Below are positions 5,012 to 8,466 of a stretch of 8,466 nucleotides of DNA, piece by piece. Each line of letters starts with the position of its first letter. Within the stretch, counting starts at the first letter, position 1. The translations under genes and the position numbers were made by a program. The notes under the pieces were generated by a model. The model did no database searches, had not been told where the DNA came from, and was given only the letters and a program-made list of their open reading frames with translations. Location: the NCBI GenBank assembly GCA_910584305.1, contig CAJTZW010000026.1:1-8466 (forward strand), given 5' to 3'. This DNA is from an uncultured Bacilli bacterium. GTDB lineage: Bacteria; Bacillota_I; Bacilli_A; RF39; UBA660.

Positions 5012-8000
5012 TTAATTATTTAATATGTCTCGGATTTCTTTTTCCGTAAGTTTTGATAGAATGATTTGATCCCTATCTTCTCCTTCAATCACTTGGTCAC
5101 TTAATTGTTGCTTTTTTGCTTGCAATTCTACAATCTTTTCTTCAATTGTTCCCTTTGCAATGATTTTAACTACTTCTACGACATTTTTCTGCCCTATTCT
5201 ATGGGAACGATCTGTTGCTTGATTTTCGACTTGTGGATTCCACCAAGGATCTAAGTGGATTACCACATCCGCACTTGTTAGATTTAATCCTGTTCCTCCT
5301 GCTTTTAATGAAATCAAGAATATAGGAATATCATTTTGGTTGAATTCTGTTACCAGCTGCATTCTTTCTTTACTTTTAGTAGAGCCATCCAAGTAATAAC
5401 TTTCTATTTTATGTAGGTCTAATTCTTTTCTCACAATTTTTAAAGCGGAAGGAAATTGTGAGAATAATAATATTTTATGCCCATTTGCAATAGTTTGTTC
5501 TACTATATCAATGACAGATTCTATTTTCGCACTCACTCCCTTGTAATTCTCAAGAATTAATTTTGGGTCAATACAAATTTGTCTTAATTTTGTTAGTAAA
5601 GAGAGAATTAAAATCTGGCTTTTCATAAAACCTTCCTTTTTGATTGTTTCATCTATTTCTTTTTTTGTCTTTTCTAAATAGGATACATATAGTTTTTTCT
5701 GTTCTTCATTTAATTCCACAAATACATTGTTTACAATTTTATCGGGAAGTTCTGTTAGAACATCCTTCTTTCTTCTTCTTAGAATAAATGGAGCTACTTT
5801 TTTATTTAAGTCTTTTAATAATGAGGCATCCTCTTCTATACTCTTTACTGTATAAGTGTGTTTAAATTTTGTCAAATTAGGCATGAATCCTGGCATTAGA
5901 AAATCGAAAATGCTCCAAAGTTCTAAAATAGAGTTTTCAATTGGAGTCCCTGTTAGTGCAAAATGATTTTCTGCATGAATACTCTTAACTATCTTTGTTG
6001 TTTCTGCATGAACATTCTTAATATTTTGGGCTTCATCTATAATGCATGTATCAAATTGGTATGGTTCATATAATTTGATGTCCTGACGAATGAGTCCGTA
6101 TGTTGTAATATAAATATCATATTTATCTATTTCTTGAATACTTTTTTCTCTTTTTTCTTTCGTATCATTTACCACAATATACTTTAAACCTGGTGCGAAT
6201 TTTTGAAATTCATTTTCCCAGTTATAAATAAGAGAAGTAGGGACTATAATCATAAATTTACGATTTAGATTTTCTTCTTTTCTCTTTTCAATGTATTTAA
6301 TAGTTTGTAATGACTTCCCAAGACCCATCTCATCTGCCAAAATTCCACCAAAACCACAAGAAGCAAGCGTCAACATCCATTTGATTCCAAGTTGTTGGTA
6401 GTCCCTTAACAGTTCTTCTTCTGCCTTACTAAAGTATATGTCTAATTCTTTATACATTTTAAATCTATTTATTATTCCGCACAATTCATCTTCAAGTTTT
6501 ATGAAACTATATTCTTCATTCATTGTTTCTAACTCTAAACTTTTGTATTTTGAAATTGCAATCTCATCACTTTGCAACTCTTTTTTTGAAATATCTAATG
6601 TATTAATCACTTCATTCATTTGATATAGTTCGGAATTCGTATCTAAACGCATCCAATCGCCATTTTTTAATTTATAATATTTCTTTTTTAGTTCAATCGC
6701 ATCTAATACATTTGCTATTTCTTTTTTATCAATGTTATCCATTGAGAATGTAAAGTTTAAAATGTTATCTCTACCTATTTTAAATTGACTTTGTACTTTT
6801 GTATGTTCTATAATTTTAAACTCCTTAAGTCGCTTCGTCATGTATACATCGTACTCACTTACAAGTTCTGGAATTCCCTTTTGTATAAAATTTACAATCT
6901 CATCTTCATCAATTAATAAAAATTTTTGTTCTTCTTCATTGATTGTAAATCCATACTTCGTTATATTACTTACATATTCCTTTTCTTTTTCATAGTCACG
7001 AATCACATAATTGTTACCAAATTTATTATTAGATTCCATTATATTCTTTTCTATATTTTGGTATACAAGTTCTATCTTACCTTCAATCTTATCTTTGGTA
7101 TAATCTAAGTAATATTTAGGTTTCATTTCTTCTCTTTTGAATACTTCTTTTAATTCCCCTTCTACTATAACTTTATCATCTAAACGTTCTATTGCTGGCA
7201 ATATAAAATTTGCAAAACTATCAAATTCTTCTTGTTTAAATAATAAACTTTTCTTATCACTTTCAAGTAATATTTTTAATAACTTTGGATTTTTGCATCG
7301 GTATATTCCGTCACGCATTTTGATATACTCATAATCTTTTGTAAAAGGTTCAATATCCTTGTATGGTATATTTACTTTGATATTGTCATTGTGTTTCGTA
7401 ATTGTAGTTTTTAAATCATAGTCTTCCTTAATCCCAAAGTATTTATAACTATAATACCCTTCTTCAACTGAGAATTCTTTGTTTTTTAACAATGACAAAA
7501 AATTTGATAGACTTTTTCCAGACAGTTTAATCATATTCATCGTCATTCTAGGGGAATAATATCCATAATAATTTCTATAGGTATTATTTTGACTATCATA
7601 ATATAACTCTAAAAATTCTATAATTTTTGTATCTATTTCATCAAATTCTTGTGTATTTGGATTATATGTAAAATCTTTACCAAATTGCAGACTATCATTT
7701 TTGTGACGGTATGTTTCTAAAAATTCATCTATCTTTTTATTCATTACATATTTTTTTTGTGAACCTATTTTTATTTTAAGTTCGTATTCTGACTCGAAGT
7801 AATCCCCCAAATCTTTTAAAATAATATCTAGGCCAATATGTTCTTTTTTTATATAGCTAGATGAAAGCTCTTTAAATAACCGCTCATTAAAGTAAGAATC
7901 ATATTCCTCATTTAATGTTTCCAGCCCAGCTTCAATGATATCTTCATGCGTAAGTAAATGCATAACTGCTAGAGCTACGTGTGGACAGTAATTGTCTGAT

Positions 8001-8215
8001 GTATCACAACTGCAATTCATATTGTATATATTTTTATTTTTATCAACGCATATCTGAACAGAATTTTCATTGTACGTGAACTTAAAAGCAACTCCCTTGT
8101 ATTTCTTTTCACAGCCAACATATGTAAGATTTTTTTTATCTAGGGAAAGGGCTTGTATATAGTTTTTTATTCCAACAATATGGGTGACATCTTCAATTCT
8201 AGTTATTTTTGACAT
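5012..8215 (-). CDS. SNF2-family helicase with SWIM zinc finger
   Basis: A DNA-dependent ATPase of the bacterial SNF2/RapA-like class, 1067 residues, apparently complete. The N terminus has a SWIM zinc finger (Cys68, Cys70, Cys77, His79; CSC then CPH), a probable nucleic-acid or protein contact. Residues about 230-580 fit the bacterial SNF2-associated region in position, though I see no diagnostic motif there. The ATPase follows: motif I DEMGLGKS (628-635), Ia IIVPTSLIYNW (656-666), II DEAQ (727-730), III LTGTPIEN (754-761), IV ILLFSQF (915-921), V SLKAGGTGLNLTSAD (969-983) and VI QATDRSHRIGQ (999-1009). All key residues are present, so it should hydrolyse ATP. Such proteins usually translocate on duplex DNA and remodel bound proteins; in bacteria the targets are mostly unknown, with repair, transcription recycling and defence all proposed for relatives. 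The start ATG follows GAGGTGA by four bases. A TnpB remnant lies directly upstream and a small membrane-protein gene follows. Two A8 tracts (7751-7758, 8130-8137) lie within the gene. Confidence 0.93.
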   Translation of the reverse strand: MSKITRIEDVTHIVGIKNYIQALSLDKKNLTYVGCEKKYKGVAFKFTYNENSVQICVDKNKNIYNMNCSCDTSDNYCPHVALAVMHLLTHEDIIEAGLETLNEEYDSYFNERLFKELSSSYIKKEHIGLDIILKDLGDYFESEYELKIKIGSQKKYVMNKKIDEFLETYRHKNDSLQFGKDFTYNPNTQEFDEIDTKIIEFLELYYDSQNNTYRNYYGYYSPRMTMNMIKLSGKSLSNFLSLLKNKEFSVEEGYYSYKYFGIKEDYDLKTTITKHNDNIKVNIPYKDIEPFTKDYEYIKMRDGIYRCKNPKLLKILLESDKKSLLFKQEEFDSFANFILPAIERLDDKVIVEGELKEVFKREEMKPKYYLDYTKDKIEGKIELVYQNIEKNIMESNNKFGNNYVIRDYEKEKEYVSNITKYGFTINEEEQKFLLIDEDEIVNFIQKGIPELVSEYDVYMTKRLKEFKIIEHTKVQSQFKIGRDNILNFTFSMDNIDKKEIANVLDAIELKKKYYKLKNGDWMRLDTNSELYQMNEVINTLDISKKELQSDEIAISKYKSLELETMNEEYSFIKLEDELCGIINRFKMYKELDIYFSKAEEELLRDYQQLGIKWMLTLASCGFGGILADEMGLGKSLQTIKYIEKRKEENLNRKFMIIVPTSLIYNWENEFQKFAPGLKYIVVNDTKEKREKSIQEIDKYDIYITTYGLIRQDIKLYEPYQFDTCIIDEAQNIKNVHAETTKIVKSIHAENHFALTGTPIENSILELWSIFDFLMPGFMPNLTKFKHTYTVKSIEEDASLLKDLNKKVAPFILRRRKKDVLTELPDKIVNNVFVELNEEQKKLYVSYLEKTKKEIDETIKKEGFMKSQILILSLLTKLRQICIDPKLILENYKGVSAKIESVIDIVEQTIANGHKILLFSQFPSALKIVRKELDLHKIESYYLDGSTKSKERMQLVTEFNQNDIPIFLISLKAGGTGLNLTSADVVIHLDPWWNPQVENQATDRSHRIGQKNVVEVVKIIAKGTIEEKIVELQAKKQQLSDQVIEGEDRDQIILSKLTEKEIRDILNN

Positions 8216-8219
8216 ACAA

Positions 8220-8466
8220 TCACCTCAGCTTATAGTATACCATAATACAAAATTTTATTAAAATACTAAATTTAAAATTTTCATAAAACATACCTAGAAG
8301 TATTAAATATTTTCCTGTTTTTTCTCTTGATACTGCTACGTTTATGATTCTTCCCTGAATGTTTGATAGATTCCTATATCCTCTTATCTTCATTTCTTTT
8401 AATTTTGGTAATGTGATGGTTTTCTTTTCTAAATCTAGGATAATATTTTCATATTGTTTTCCTTTA
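8220..8466 (-). pseudogene. Truncated TnpB-type transposon nuclease (IS200/IS605 or IS607 group)
   Basis: An open frame enters from the right edge and runs 81 codons to a TGA that lies inside the helicase ribosome site. Its first 53 or so residues match the central part of TnpB: TITLPKLKEMKIRGYRNL, then NIQGRIINVAVSREKTGKY. In intact TnpB this block comes just before the first catalytic Asp of the RuvC domain. Here similarity stops at about base 8305, and the rest (LILLGMFYENF and onward) looks like translated AT-rich intergenic DNA. The RuvC residues are therefore missing from this reading frame, and I see no transposon right end or guide-RNA region between the break and the helicase gene. 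It is most likely a decayed remnant. The N-terminal part lies outside the window, so its state is unknown. Confidence 0.8.
8234..8261 (-). promoter_or_regulatory. Predicted promoter of the SNF2 helicase gene
   Basis: TATACT (-10, 8234-8239) preceded by TGG gives an extended -10. A weak -35, TTAATA (8256-8261), lies 16 bp upstream, and the DNA beyond it is A/T-tract rich, which could act as an UP-like element. The predicted start is close to 8227, so the leader is about 12 bases and begins next to the ribosome site. The promoter lies just past the point where TnpB similarity ends. Confidence 0.5.

Noticed and set aside
6438..7334. Three plus-strand open frames of 60-65 codons inside the helicase gene
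   Set aside because: Their hydrophobic, Phe/Ile/Ser-rich products are what the reverse complement of Lys/Glu/Asn-rich coding DNA gives. The minus-strand helicase explains the region.
8285..8310. A simple frameshift in tnpB, with the rest of the protein continuing in another frame
   Set aside because: The other two frames meet stop codons within a few residues and do not show the expected RuvC sequence, so loss or replacement of the remainder fits better.
1..8466. CRISPR array, tRNA, rRNA or riboswitch
   Set aside because: I saw no regularly spaced repeats with unique spacers, no tRNA-like cloverleaf and no long structured leader. The leaders are short and the only tandem repeat is inside the Rpn coding region.
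1773..8466. A defence island combining Rpn, SNF2 helicase and TnpB
   Set aside because: Rpn and the helicase are separated by pyruvate kinase with its own promoter and terminator, and the TnpB piece is truncated. Nothing in the sequence shows that they act together.

Overview
The window is strongly AT-rich and every convincing gene lies on the minus strand. A class B sortase, an Rpn-family nuclease with Gly-Ile-Glu repeats, a SWIM/SNF2 helicase and a Firmicutes-style TnpB remnant together suggest a low-GC Gram-positive bacterium (Bacillota, clostridial or erysipelotrichial type). Tryptophan is encoded by TGG and genes end in ordinary stops, so the standard code applies. I cannot name the species from sequence alone.

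Layout in transcription order (right to left): (1) 8220-8466, a TnpB-type transposase fragment cut off before its RuvC catalytic part and running off the window edge. (2) 5012-8215, a complete 1067-residue SWIM + bacterial SNF2 helicase. (3) 4319-4981, a 220-residue membrane-anchored protein of unknown function, 30 bases after the helicase and with its own extended -10 element. (4) 2821-4245, pyruvate kinase with a well-formed promoter and a hairpin terminator that uses its own last codons. (5) 1773-2663, an Rpn-family PD-(D/E)XK nuclease with a 12-bp tandem repeat in its C-terminal part and a repeat-rich promoter. (6) 120-1706, a class B sortase with an unusual 265-residue cytoplasmic N-terminal region, its own sigma-A-like promoter and a terminator. 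Bases 1-92 hold no gene; they contain phased A-tracts and a short inverted repeat. No gene-free stretch exceeds 300 bases.

The genes do not form one pathway. Pyruvate kinase is a housekeeping glycolysis gene. It is flanked by accessory-type genes: a helicase behind a transposon remnant on one side, and an Rpn nuclease and an unusual sortase on the other. Only the helicase and the small membrane protein look co-transcribed. The most unusual items are the sortase N-terminal domain, the Rpn gene with its promoter repeats and possible internal short product, and the substituted active-site-adjacent residues in pyruvate kinase. I found no CRISPR array, tRNA, rRNA or riboswitch, and I do not see a clear new multi-gene system.
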